Source: Medicago truncatula
Taxonomy: Eukaryota; Streptophyta; Magnoliopsida; Fabales; Fabaceae
NCBI RefSeq assembly: GCF_003473485.1
Contig: NC_053047.1
Span: 42,394,972-42,458,971, forward strand
Direction of reading: 5' to 3'
DNA: 64,000 nucleotides
Shown in pieces: positions 10,953-22,177 of this stretch (the stretch's first letter is position 1; each line of letters begins with the position of its first letter). Below the pieces are notes generated by a model. The model did no database searches. It was not told where the DNA came from and was given only the letters and a program-made list of their open reading frames with translations. The position numbers were made by a program, and so were the translations under genes.

Positions 10953-12771
10953 ATGGAGAATACCTGTTTTTGCAGCTATGCCGATGGATGGTGTGCTTCT
11001 TGCAAGCGTAAATATGAAGAGGAAGAAGAGGAACGTGCAAAGCCCTGGCAGCAAATCAAACAGGAAGCAATTGAAGAACTTGCTTTTACGTTTTTTTTGT
11101 ATGTGTTTATAATTTTCTGATCTATTTGAAGTTTCTGATATTTTTTAATTAATTCTTACTGTTTTGGTCTCTATTTCAGCTTTGATATGCTTAAGAACAA
11201 CCCGGATGTTGACTGCTCTAGGGCTAAAGCAAAGGATTTTTGGTCGGCTGAGACTTATGATGTAAAGCTTCCTTGGAAGGACTTGGCTGTAGGCCGTGTT
11301 TGTCATGGACGTGGTCGTGGGTGGGATTCCCTAAGAAGAAATGAAAGCATGCCTGAACATCTAGTGGACGCGTGTAAGAGGTGTGCTCGAGCATTTATAA
11401 GGGCCGAATTTCAGGTATGCTTTGTTCCACCTATAACTATTCAGGCAAATTTTAGGTATGCTTTGAGAATGATTATCTATTGATCATTGTCATTGGCTTG
11501 GCTGTCTACTATATTAAATGAATGCTTTGATTTTATATCAATTATAAGATAGAAGGTGATGCTCACAAAAAAATTTATCACCTCTTGCCTACTAAATTAA
11601 ACACAAATGAAACTAACATTGGTGCGATAAGAAAAAAAACCATAGGTTATGTATTTATTGCACCTATAAACTGAGGAAGGGAGAAAAAGCATAATTGTTC
11701 TTGTCAGACGATGTTTTGATCCGAACTGATATGCATGGTTATCTGCAAGTTCTTTGTTTATGTGTACAGATCTCTATTATCTGTTTTGGCTGGCTGTTTG
11801 TATTTGTTTTAAAAAAAAATATATTGGATCAATAGATTCTTGAAAGTTTACCTTTTCAGAAATCTATTTCGAGTTTTTTTGGATCCATAAGTTTTTTCAA
11901 AACTTCGCAATAATTTTTTTCGCCGTACAGATTTTTAGTGTCTGTAATCTGTTGTAAGTCGCTCGAGGTGGGTTTTTTTGGATTTGAGCGTGGACTGTTT
12001 TTGTGGCCTCTTTTGGTGTGTTTAGCAGGCTATTTCAAGATTCTATTTCGGTAGTCTTAGGTCTCATTTGAGGTTTGAGGATCAATAACCTGTATTTTCA
12101 AATTTTGCATTTGATTTATTTTGCTTCCTTGTGTGCTGCTGCTATGGGTTTTTTCAGGTTTTTAGCTTAGATTTTATTTGAGTTGTCATGGTTTTTTAGT
12201 TTGGCAACTGCTCTTTTTTTTTTTTAATAGCAAAATTTATTCTCGTCGAGTAAGTGCAAGAAACACCAAAACTCACGGATAAAAAGGGAAAAAATACAAG
12301 GAGAGTGCCGCCAATATACGTAACACCAAAAAACGACCCCCCAAAAAACCCAAACCGCACCGGTTAAGAAACTAGAGGCAGACATATACCTACGGACGAC
12401 GCAGGCATACCCCTGCCTCACACACACCCAAACCGCACCAAAGCAAAACCACCCCCTGCAAAACCAGCAGGCCGCAAAACTGCGTTTGGCAACTGCTCTT
12501 GATTTGAGGTTGTGTTAATCAAGCTGTTTTTCTGGCCTCTTGTGGTGAATTCCTCACATATATTTCAGGGTTCTATTTTGGTAGTCTTAGGTCTTATTTG
12601 AGGTTTGGGGATCAATAGCCTCTTATAAAGTTTTTTCAAAATTTACATGTTTTTAGCAAAGATTTACTTTGAGTTGGTCTTGTTTTTTAGTTTGGCAAGT
12701 GCTTCTGAGTTGAGTTGGTAATAGTTGTGTAATAAATTCACTGACTCATTTGAATGTGTGAACAGGTATGA
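10953..12771 (+). CDS. Small Cys-rich protein of unknown function
   Basis: Best model: exons 10953-11098, 11180-11414 and 12766-12771. The first two join in frame (donor gtatgt, acceptor ttcag) and give 127 codons; a third exon would add one Val and a stop. If the second intron is kept, translation stops at 11483 instead. The N-terminus has several Cys residues (CFC-x6-WCASC), then an acidic Glu run, then a mixed helical part. The middle has a Gly/Arg stretch (GRGRGW), followed by a Cys pair (ACKRC) in the last 20 residues. I do not recognise the family. The even codon phase across the intron and the lack of stops argue that it is a real gene. A 5' UTR intron is likely. It is followed by an intron with a local duplication and a LINE insertion. 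Confidence 0.55.
11994..12706 (+). repeat. Local duplication within the intron, later split by a LINE
   Basis: The block 11994-12215 (gtttttgtggcctctt, ttctatttcggtagtcttag, tttgaggtttgaggatcaat, ttttttagtttggcaactgc) recurs as 12522-12706 with about 10-15 percent differences by eye. The end of the first block was then duplicated as a target site by the LINE fragment. Confidence 0.65.
12216..12483 (-). mobile_element. 5'-truncated LINE 3' end with target-site duplication
   Basis: The same 17 bases, gtttggcaactgctctt, stand at 12199-12215 and 12484-12500. Between them are 268 bp that begin with a T run on the plus strand, meaning a poly-A tail on the minus strand just after aataaattttgctatt. 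A long target duplication plus a poly-A tail and no RT domain is the mark of target-primed insertion of a truncated LINE (or a similar retroposon). Confidence 0.8.
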
Positions 12772-13143
12772 TCATGATGTGCTTATTGAAGGATAAAGGA
12801 AAGGACATTGTGCTTGACTGTTGGTGATATTAGGAGATGTTTACACTCAACACATGAACTATTTTACTATTTACTATTTACTATTATAGCATGTTTGTTT
12901 CCACGTATGTGTGGAGTTAGACTCGTGTTTACTTAACTCTACTTTACATGCCACCGTGTGGTGTGTTCCTAGTTCCTACCGTTGTTTTCAAGTTTACCAA
13001 ACATACACTAAATTTCCTACTTATATATTGAACATAATTTCATATTTGCTGAGCTTATTGACCATAAACAAATTTAACTTATTTAACATATTGAGCACAA
13101 TGTTTTGATTGCTTAAACATTGTAATGTACGCTAAAGAGATAG
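12772..13143. other. Spacer between two convergent genes
   Basis: 3' flanks of the Cys-rich gene (plus) and the F-box gene (minus). No further coding signal. Confidence 0.5.
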
Positions 13144-14737
13144 CTAGTTGTAGTCGACATGACTGCCACCACCGCCATTGTCCTCAAGATGTATTGCTCT
13201 ATCCATCATATTTGCTGCTTCAAACCTTGCACCAGTAAATACTAAAAATTAATCAAATAAGTAAATAACTTTTTTGGTGAATGGAAAGGGATAAAACCCC
13301 CTGCAAAGAAAGTGGAGAGTTTTATGTGAATGGAAACATACAAAACCTCTACAAGAAAGCAACTATCATGTAATTTATAACTGTTTTATTTAAGATAAAC
13401 GTCAAGGTGTAATTGTAAATATAGTTTTAATCTTGAAGCAAAAACTGAGTACTGTGTAAAAATCAATACCTAAAAGTTATTAAGTCTGCATTCCGAATGA
13501 TGTCAATTGCAACAAGTGGTGGAGAGTCTTGAAGTAGATATGCTACCATTTCTATTATCCTCTCGTTAGATATTGTTACATCGCTCACATCCAGTTTGAA
13601 TGACTTCAATCTAACAAAGCAAGGAAGCTGATTTCTCATTGAATCATTATTTCTTAGAACCTGTATAATTAGAGTGAATTGGATACATTCAAATGAATAT
13701 TCTCAAAGACAACATTGTTTATTGCAAATATTTTGGCATAAGGATTAATACCTATCATGACCAACATAAAAAATATAAAGAGGAAAAATGATTCTAAAGT
13801 AACTTACCATAAGCATCTTCGCAAGGGTTGTGAATCCGAGAGTCAATATTTTGACATTAGCCAGCAATTGCAACCAACTAACTGGGATTAAATGATCATT
13901 CCGATAATTAAACTGAGAGTAATTAATATTCACTTCTTCAAGAAAAGGTAAATTGCATGCAGAGGGGGCTGAGAAAATAGGATGGCGAATGATAGTGAGA
14001 GACGTAAGTTTTGGAGTACAAAGCACAACTTTGAAATTGCCAGCTTGTTTACACAAGTGGGCACTACCTATGGTCAGACTAGAAACGTTAGAATTTGACA
14101 CGGAAAGGGTATGTGCATCATCCTGTAAATACCACTCCACAATGACCAAAGTACTCAACATGTTACATGTTGAAAAGGGCTCAACACAGCCATTGTTACT
14201 TGTAGTGAAAGTAAGACCACTAAGATACAAGGTTTTCAATGCCGGCAAGTTCAAAGATTTTGGAAACATCTTACCACAGCCATATGCAGATGGATAATAA
14301 AAGTCAAGCTTAAGAAATGTCAAAGAATGAGAATTAAAAATGGAAGGGGGAAATTCAAGATCTTTTATTGTCCATAACTTAACAATGACCGTGAGTTGTT
14401 GCACATTATGTGACGCAGCATATTCCATGACCTCTAAGAGTGTGGTTTTGTTGCAATCTGCGGCATTATCATACTCATAACTTAAGCTATGAAGAGGAAG
14501 AGAGTTGTCACGCCTAGCCAAAAGTTGGGATACAAACCATTTGCAGATATAACTCTTCTGCTTCTCGGAGTGATGCAACGTGAGATTAGCGAGACTTTTC
14601 CAAAGGCTCTTCCATCGTTTAGACAAAACACAAGTCTGAACAGATTGCTTTATATTCATAAATTCAATTATATGCAGAAGGACATGGTCAGGCAGTTCAC
14701 TAATTCTATCACTTTTCTTTTGTCTTTTCCTCTTCAT
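13144..14737 (-). CDS. F-box/LRR (FBD-like) protein
   Basis: Three exons on the minus strand, 14737-13808, 13660-13470 and 13225-13144, joined by GT/AG sites in phase; 1203 nt, 400 residues. Residues 9-55 form an F-box (DRISELPDHVLLHIIEFM..., then CVLSKRWKSLW), which binds SKP1 in SCF ubiquitin ligases. After it come leucine-rich strands (L-x-x-L-x-L and LKTLYLSGL types) to about residue 310, then an FBD-like end in exon 2 (LKSFKLDV). Exon 3 gives a short Gly-rich tail. If the last intron is not spliced, the protein ends shortly after exon 2 at 13463. The related decayed copy at 18666-19960 also keeps the exon 3 sequence, which supports that exon. Targets unknown. Confidence 0.82.
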
Positions 14738-15026
14738 CGTTCCTTCGTTTCTTTATCTTTATCTTCAGTAACACTTGACTGACCTAACAAAGTTACACAA
14801 ATACTTCTTAAAATCATTGTTTATATTTGGTTGTGCGGTGAACATAATTGATTTTGAATGAATTGATTATGCATAAAAGTGAGTGGCCTGAAAATTGATT
14901 TATGTTTGGATGTATTTGCATAAAAGTGGATTTGACAATAAATTTAAGGTTAAAATCAAGCGTAGAAGCCAAAACTACAAATTCTAGCTTCAAGTGAAAT
15001 CAATTCTACAACCATAATAATACTTA

Positions 15027-15264
15027 GGCCCCGTTTGGATTGAGCTTATTTTGAGCTTATAAAAAATAGCTCATGCAAATAAATAAGCTTTATATTAATT
15101 CATAAGTTTTTTTTTTTTAGAGCATATTAATTCATAAGTTCTCACTAATTAAAATTGTATCTCCGTAGGTTGTTTTTTCATAAACTATCTTACCAACTTA
15201 TGAATAATAAATAAAAGTTTATTTATTTACATAAGCTCAAAATAAGCTCAATCGAAAGGAACCC
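15027..15264. mobile_element. MITE with imperfect inverted repeats (ggccccgtttgg type)
   Basis: The left end ggccccgtttggattgagct, followed by tattttgagcttat, is matched by the reverse complement of the right end (ggttcctttcgattgagctt). The interior has no coding capacity. The corresponding region of the related F-box locus (about 19500-19640) lacks it. The edge 3-mers (tta left, ta right) are compatible with a PIF/Harbinger-type insertion, but not clearly. Confidence 0.6.
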
Positions 15265-15629
15265 TAGATATATCAAACATGGAATAACAGAAGACTTGGG
15301 CTATGATTCATCATAAGCACATATATCCAAAACAAAATATGCAAACAACAACATGTTATAATAATTTTACTGAGAAAGTTTTCATAAAATTTCTGACCTC
15401 TGAAATTGTCTTCCTTCAATTCTGGGATCGACAGCGTCTCTGTCCTGTTCTATTCTTTGCACGACACAAATTGTGTCTAGATTTTGTTTTTATGTGAATC
15501 CTAGGTTTGTGTCTTTTTGTTTTTTTATTTAGATTTATTGGACTCTTGTAATATTATTGATGACCCGATTTGATGAAAATTACTTTTGACACATTACATA
15601 ATGCTGAGGAACACAAGTAAAATACGTTT

Positions 15630-16381
15630 TTGTCTCCTCGGCAGTTAACTGCTGAGGAAAACCTCGATAGTAAACTGCCGAAAATTTGTTATAAGTATAG
15701 AAAAGACATAGGAGTTTTCAAAACTCCATTGTTACGTTTTTTATTCTCCTAGGTGCGATTTTGAGCAATTTGAAGCCATTCCAAGCCAATTTCAATCACA
15801 CAAAAAAAGTAAGTTTTTTGAATCCTATTGCATTCTTGTTTTGTGGTCGAATTGTATGTTTTTTTTTGTCTTGTTTGTTAAATTTCGATTATATAGGTTT
15901 TATTGATTTTATGATATGTTAGGATACTTTAGGTTAGAATTGTTAGAGAACTTTTATTGAATTGTTAGGTTTAGGTTTTGATGAATCGTTGTTGAATTGT
16001 TAGGATTGTTTAGGTTTAGGTGTAGGTTTTGATGATAGTTTAGATTTAGGTTTAGTTTTTGATTTTACGATTTTATGGCATTGTTGTTTAGTTTAGGTTT
16101 TGATCGCCATTTTTTTTTAATGTAGATATGTCTTAGAATCAGAATCAGGGTAACATTCAGGGTGATGAGAAGAACAAAGAAAATTCACCTATGACATGGC
16201 AAAGAATTGTTTGTGATGGTTCCGGAAAAAAAAAAAAAAAAGGGTTCAAAGGTGCCGGTGTACAATCAGTCGAGGTTGAGGAGGAGCGGGAGGACATGCT
16301 ATTTTTGTCCTCAACCAAAACAAGGTGCCCCAGGGACTGTAGCAGGCAACCCGGTTGACTTGTGTGACGAGGAAGAATGAA
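15630..16381 (+). other. Possible decayed transposon leader and ORF
   Basis: A near-perfect 22-bp palindrome lies at 15636-15657, around the central gcagttaactgc. About 490 bp on, an ATG at 16127 is followed after one codon by a stop (tct tag), then a Gln/Asn-rich phrase and a basic, Gly-rich stretch, with a 16-A run at 16227-16242. It ends with an acidic tail and tga at 16378. It reads like a broken small exon, but no family could be assigned. Confidence 0.25.
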
Positions 16382-17076
16382 TGTAATGACTTTTAATGCC
16401 TATTTGTTTAGGATTTTTTTTATGTTTTATTTTTGTGTCGCGCACATTTTGTTTGACATTATGGTACTTAGAATAAAATCGCATTTGAAATAATTTCTAT
16501 TAAAGTCGCGTTTTGAATAATTGCGTATTCGAATAAAAACTAATTAAATCTAACGTGAATTCAACTAATTAAAATTGCGTAATGAATAAATAAAATTGAA
16601 AAGTGAATAAATAAGATAATTATTGTTCCATTCAAAATTACAACATGTATTATGCATATTCAACTATATATGTTATCACATTACATTACATTCCGGAATG
16701 TACCTTCCAATTGCAACAATTATCTTACCCCTGAATGAGGTAAATTTAAACTTGCTAAACAGCAGGATTCCAGCATGCGATGATCATTTTAAATAATGGT
16801 ATTCAAGTGTCAAATGAATGAGGTGCATTCTTTGACACTTCAATACCTTCATTTAAACCGGCCTAACAAGAATTTAATCTTTTGACAAAAACAATGGTAA
16901 TGCCGGTCGAACATTAGAGTCCTGCCGTTTGGCAAGTTTGAATTACCACATTCAAAGGAAGACAATTTTTGTAGCTCGAAAGCGCATTCATTCCTTACCT
17001 AATGACGATCTTTTGGCGAAATCAAACTTTTGATGATATCTTCAGTTGATCTCAGCAACGTCACCCGCATATCGAT
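16382..17076. other. Intergenic, no gene seen
   Basis: AT-rich spacer without recognisable coding or RNA motifs. Confidence 0.4.
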
Positions 17077-17345
17077 TTACTGGAACATGTTGTGCTCCCT
17101 GAACATGCTCATCACGTTTTCGTCGTTCGTTAATTCCACCCAAGTCAATGATACTCTCCCCTCGTCGAGCGTTGGACGTTTATACCGAACGTGTTCCACC
17201 CTCCTTGTGTCTCTGGGATTGACTCCTTGGTTGAATTCAGTCAGTTCATCCTTAAGACCTCTTAACGTTACACCAAGGCACCGAACCTTCAACCTCTGAG
17301 GTTCTCCACCGTTGAATTATACATGAACGTCGATCCACTCGGCCA
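17077..17345 (-). pseudogene. Fragment of a transposase-like ORF
   Basis: Open minus-strand frame (71 codons plus an upstream part containing one stop) with the phrase RLKVRCLGVTL followed by LTEFNQGVNPGD-like and VELTNDENVMSMF. This looks like the N-terminal part of plant MuDR-type transposases in legume genomes. That is memory-based, and the fragment has neither the DDE core nor the zinc finger. Confidence 0.35.
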
Positions 17346-17554
17346 TTGTTTCAAATCTACAAAATAAGAAATTAAAAAAAATCAATGAAAAACTCATTCA
17401 AACATTTCATCAAACACTTGATGTGCACATTATACATAGACTCTAAAAACCCTAAAATTATAAATCATATACTCTTACTAAAATAAAAAAATTAATTATA
17501 TACTATAGCATAAATGGAGGGGATTACAAAATTACAACATCAGCCGCCTAAGGC

Positions 17555-18130
17555 TCCGTTTAGATTGACTTATTTTATAGCATATACAAAACAATTTATG
17601 CAAATAAATATTCCTCTCGGTTACATTTATAAGCAAAACACAGTTTTTTAAGTTCATGGAATAATTAACATATCTAGTCACATTTATAGACCAAATACAA
17701 TTGTATTTGGTTACAGAAATAAGCTACTCCCTCCGTCCCATTTTAATTGAGCCCTTAGCTCATTTCACACTTATTAAGAAAAAGTGTATAAAGGAAAGAG
17801 AGAGGAAAATGGTTTTGAGTGTCTTTATCAACTATTGATGCATTCCTCTTTATATCATAAATGCAAAATAAAATATATTGAATTGAGAGTTGTGAAAGTA
17901 GTATTAATTATAGTTATAATTGAAAAAAAGTAATTGATATTGTATTGAAAAGTGAAATTGGTCAATTTTTTTGGAACAATATTTTTTTACAATTGGCTCA
18001 GTTATTATGGGACCGAGGGAGTAGCTTATTGCTTTTTGGACTAACTTATAAGCTTATTTTGATATAATAAGATGTTTTTGGTAAAAAGCTTTACCCACTA
18101 GCTTGTAGCATTTTTTAAGAAGCTATTTCA
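17555..18130. mobile_element. Host MITE (ggctccgtttag type) interrupted by a Stowaway element
   Basis: The start ggctccgtttagattgactt resembles the MITE at 15027. The sequence tataagcttattttgata after the Stowaway element is compatible with its continuation. The right edge is not defined. Confidence 0.4.
17727..18021. mobile_element. Stowaway-type MITE (Tc1/mariner)
   Basis: The left end ctccctccgtccca and the right end (tgggaccgagggag) are inverted repeats of the well-known CTCCCTCCGT Stowaway type. The element is flanked by TA on both sides (17725-17726 and 18022-18023). 295 bp, no ORF. Confidence 0.85.
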
Positions 18131-18665
18131 AGTAGTTTTTGAGTTTTTAGCTTTTACTTTTTTATATTTTCTTCCAATTTTAACCCTATTAATTTAATTT
18201 CTTTTTTAATAAAACAACTACCCATGTTCATATTTCATAATTACCACGTTTTTTTCCCTTAAAACAAAGAAAAATTGCCTTGATTTATTTTTTTAAGGAA
18301 CATTTTATATAAGTTCAATGAAATGCTTTATATTTTGTTATAATTAGCTTGCTGTATATTGTAAAATTTTATATACTCTTGTTCACATTTTTTTTCCACC
18401 TTGCTCTTATTTTTTGGATTTGTAAAAGTAGATATCAAAATTGTCGGTGGAAATTGTTTGGAGGATTAAAAATTGAAGAAATTTTTTATGCAGATTAAAA
18501 CTAAAAGTTTGAATATTTATAAAGATCAATGACATATTTAACCATAAATTAAAATATTAAAAAATATAGTTTTGGCCTTTCACCAAATACTAGTTTCACA
18601 ATAATATAGTTTGAAATACAACTAGATATAAGGTAGACAAATAAATATTGTTGTACAAAGAGATA

Positions 18666-19960
18666 AGTTGTAGTCGACATTACTGCCACCACCATTGTCC
18701 TCAAGATCTATTAATTGCTTTATCCATCATATCTGCTTCTTTAAACCTTGCACCAGTAAAATATTAAAAATTAATAAAAAAGTAAATAATTTTTGGTGAA
18801 TGGAAATTAGAGACAAAAGTGAGTATTAATTGTGTAAAAATCAATACCTAAAAGTTACTATGCATGCCTTCCTAACAATGTGAATTGTAACAAGGAAGTA
18901 GTTATGCTACCATTTCTATTATCTTCTCTTTATATATCGTTACATGACCAACATCCAGTTTCAATGACTTCAATCTAACAAAGCAAGGAAGTTGATTTCT
19001 CATTGAATCATTATTTCTTAGAACCTGCATAATTAGAGTGAATTGGATTCATTCAAATGAATACCTATCATGAGCAACATAAAAAATATAAAGAGGAGAA
19101 ATGATATTAAAGTAACTTACCATAAGCATCATCTTAAAGGTTTCGAAATCGAGAGTCATTATCTTTACATTAGCTAGTAATTGCAACCAAGTCATGACGA
19201 TTAAACGTTCATTTGATATACAACGAAAAGAGTAAAATAATATTTACTTCTTCAATGAAAGGTAAATGGCATGCAGGGGGGGCTGGGAAAGTCGTAGGAC
19301 GATGAACCTTGATGGTGAGACAAGTAAGTTTCGGAGTACAAAACACAACTTTGGATGTATTGTGTAAAAGTGGATTTGACTATAATTTTAAGGTTAAAAT
19401 CAAGTGTAAAAGCTAAAAGCTACAAATTATAGTTTCAAGTAGAATTAATTCCACAAACAAAATCAATTCTTATTTAAAACATACACAAATGTTAAAATCA
19501 ATTCTACAACTTGTAGAATCAGTTTGACCCTCCAAAAATTAGAAGAATTGGTAATCATAATAATAGAAACCCTAACCCTTATATCATTCAAAATTGCATG
19601 CATGCACAGTGATATCTATATAGTTAAACATCACCAAAACATACATATCAAACATGGAATGAAAGCAAGGAATAACAGAAGACTTGGGCTATGATTCATC
19701 ATAAGCACATATATCCAAAACAAAATATGCAGCATACAATACAACATGTTATAATAATTTTATCAAACTAATTATGAGGTGTATATATGCTGAACCTAAA
19801 GCGTGTCAAAGATACTGAGAAAGATACCTAAACATATCAAAACGAAATTGTCTTCTTGAAATTCTTGGATCAGCGGCGTCACTGTTTTGCTCTTTTCTTT
19901 TTACAACACAAATCTGCCTCCAGATTTTGTTATATGTGAATCCTAGGTTTGTTTGTCTTT
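18666..19960 (-). pseudogene. Decayed copy of the F-box gene with an internal deletion
   Basis: The segments 18666-18750, 18850-19026 and 19123-19353 resemble exon 3, exon 2 and the 3' part of exon 1 of the gene at 13144-14737. At about 19353 the similarity jumps from the middle of exon 1 (about 14030 in the gene) to its upstream flank (about 14913); the F-box and most LRRs, about 880 bp, are missing. The upstream flank continues to match as far as the stretch at about 15270-15500 of the first copy (gacttgggctatgattcatc). No protein can be made from it. Confidence 0.75.
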
Positions 19961-20834
19961 TATTTATTGGAAAATGCTACCTTGTGCCCTTAGGGCACAT
20001 TTTATAAGGAACTTGAAGTGGAAATTTTGTTTAGAAAATTATGCCAATTTATTCTTCTAGAGAATGAAAATTAATGTTTTGTAGTAAATATTTATCATTT
20101 ATAGAATCTTTAATGTGTGCCGCATAAGTTAGCATGGCCCATATTTATTTAGCACAAGAAGAGGTAATGAGCTTTTGTAATAAAGACACTTGTGAACGAT
20201 TATAAGGGTAAAAAAGGTCGAAATTGTTAGGTTAAATACGTTGACCGCATTCCAACTTCAATTTTTTTCATTTTGGTTAGTGAGTATTCAATGATATTGT
20301 CATTTTGTCTATTTTCTCAACCAAATTATTATTTTTATTAGCGTTTAAAACAGACACTCCGTGTTTATCTGTCTTTTTTTTTTTTCTTTGTATGCGTATA
20401 AATTACGTGCAAAAGTTTTTATGAAATTTTGATTTTGGCTAAAATTATAGATCAAATATATTTTGCATTTTAATATCGTAACAAACTATATTAATCTTTT
20501 TCAAAGAGTACATTAACAATATAACAACTATAATATAAATTCTTATCTTTTTTAAAGACACTAAAAATATAACATTCTTCCTTAAAAAAATACAATGTAG
20601 CAATCTTATAGACAACTTGGTTTAAGGGTATAATGGGAAGTGAAAAAGTCACTCTAAAACTATGTATGCTCTTTATATGTAGTATATATTATTATTAATT
20701 ATAATACAGGGTAATAGTCAATTTAGTCCCTGAATATAAAACGAATAACCACATGAGTTCCTCAATTTATCAAAATTTTAAAATAGACTCTGATTATGCA
20801 CTTTGTTAGTTAAAATATTCACTGACGTTAAAGC
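19961..20834. other. Spacer before the SIRE element
   Basis: Contains the hairpin tgtgcccttagggcaca near 19985. From about 20708 the phrase gggtaatagtcaatttagtc suggests a dispersed repeat that the copia element interrupted. No gene seen. Confidence 0.4.
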
Positions 20835-22107
20835 TGTTGGAACAAAATGTGTTTCACAATGAACTTTATTAAGTTTTGATGATAACAAGGTATTAAAAAT
20901 TGTCAATTGGTTATTACTAATGATTGTTCAAGTGTACAGGACCAAAGGCTACTCAAGTTATTTCAATAGGTCTTGGAAGAACAATGGAAAGAAAAAGAAA
21001 TTCTGAGCATCTGAAGAAAACTGCTCCTGAAGCTGAAGTGCTTCTGAAGAGATGACGTCATCAGAAGCAGAAGGTCATCAGAAGCAAAAGTTTTCATCAG
21101 AAGCAATATCTTCACCAGAAGCTACGTTTGATCCTTTAATCAAACTGAAGATTCAAAGTAGCTGATTCTCAATTCAGTCTTATCAAAGAAGAACGAAGAA
21201 TTGAAAGGGAGGTATCAACGGATATATGGATAGCACTGAGCACTTGTCTCTCATTAATAGAGTTGACAAAGTACAAGTGTACAACCACTACCTCCACTAC
21301 TCTGTTTTCTGTCTACGCTACAAGACAAAACAACAGCCATGCCTGCAGAATTTGTACACTCAAGATGGGAATGAATTTGAAGCTTATTCTTCAAAGGACT
21401 ACACCCAAATCAGGCAAAGGATCACTGGTGGATAATCAAAGGATTTCAAACGACTCTTTAGACGTGCTGATTATCTCAACGTCTCTTTCACGCCTCTATA
21501 TAAAGGAGTGAAGACTTGAAGATTGAATATAGAGATACATAAGTTCAAAAACGCCAAAACTCTGTCAATTTGATTCTACAAAGCACACTGAATTTCTGCA
21601 CTGATTTGATACATCTTAGAAATTCAAAGTCTAGAGTCTTTTCTGTATTGTATTGTGAACACCACTGATTGTATATCAAGTGTTCAATTCAAACTCAATT
21701 CTCTGTATTTTTGTTTGATTAGAAGTCTCTTGCCTGCGTGCTTGAGCATTAGAAGTCTCTTGCTTAGTGCTTGAGCATTGGAAGACTCTTGCGTGTGTGC
21801 TTGAGCATTTTTTTTGTGAAGTCTCATACTTAGAAAGTATTGAGCAGTTGTAATCTTTGTGATTATAGTGAAATCTCCTTGGAAGTGCAAGGGGGACTGG
21901 ACTACTTCCGTGTTGTGGAAGGAACCAGGATAACTGCTTGTGTCTTTGTCTTTCTTTTCTCTGCTCTGTTCTTTTCCGCTGCAATCTGACTCTGATCATT
22001 TCATCAGAAGCAATCAAACTGCTTCTGAAGTTTTATCAGAAGAAGTTTTTTTTTAAGAGAAATAGAAAACACAATTCAACCCCCCCTTCTTGTGTTTTTC
22101 ACCTTCA
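20835..22107 (+). repeat. 5' LTR of the SIRE-type element
   Basis: Begins tgttggaaca and ends caccttca. A TATA box (tatataaagg, near 21495) is followed by a transcription-start region. A full CRE-type palindrome tgacgtca is at 21053-21060. Matches 31467-32747. Confidence 0.95.
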
Positions 22108-22109
22108 AT

Positions 22110-22121
22110 TGGTATCAGAGC
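22110..22121 (+). other. Primer binding site (initiator tRNA-Met type)
   Basis: tggtatcagagc, complementary to the 3' end of initiator methionine tRNA, 2 bases after the 5' LTR end. This is the usual copia primer site. Confidence 0.9.
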
Positions 22122-22177
22122 CTGCTCTGTTATCACAGCACTTAACCGTGTTACAGTTCAAGATCTATTAGAAAAAC

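Noticed and set aside
14489-14782. 97-codon plus-strand ORF
   Set aside because: Antisense to the F-box exon, which has a clear domain; no own motif.
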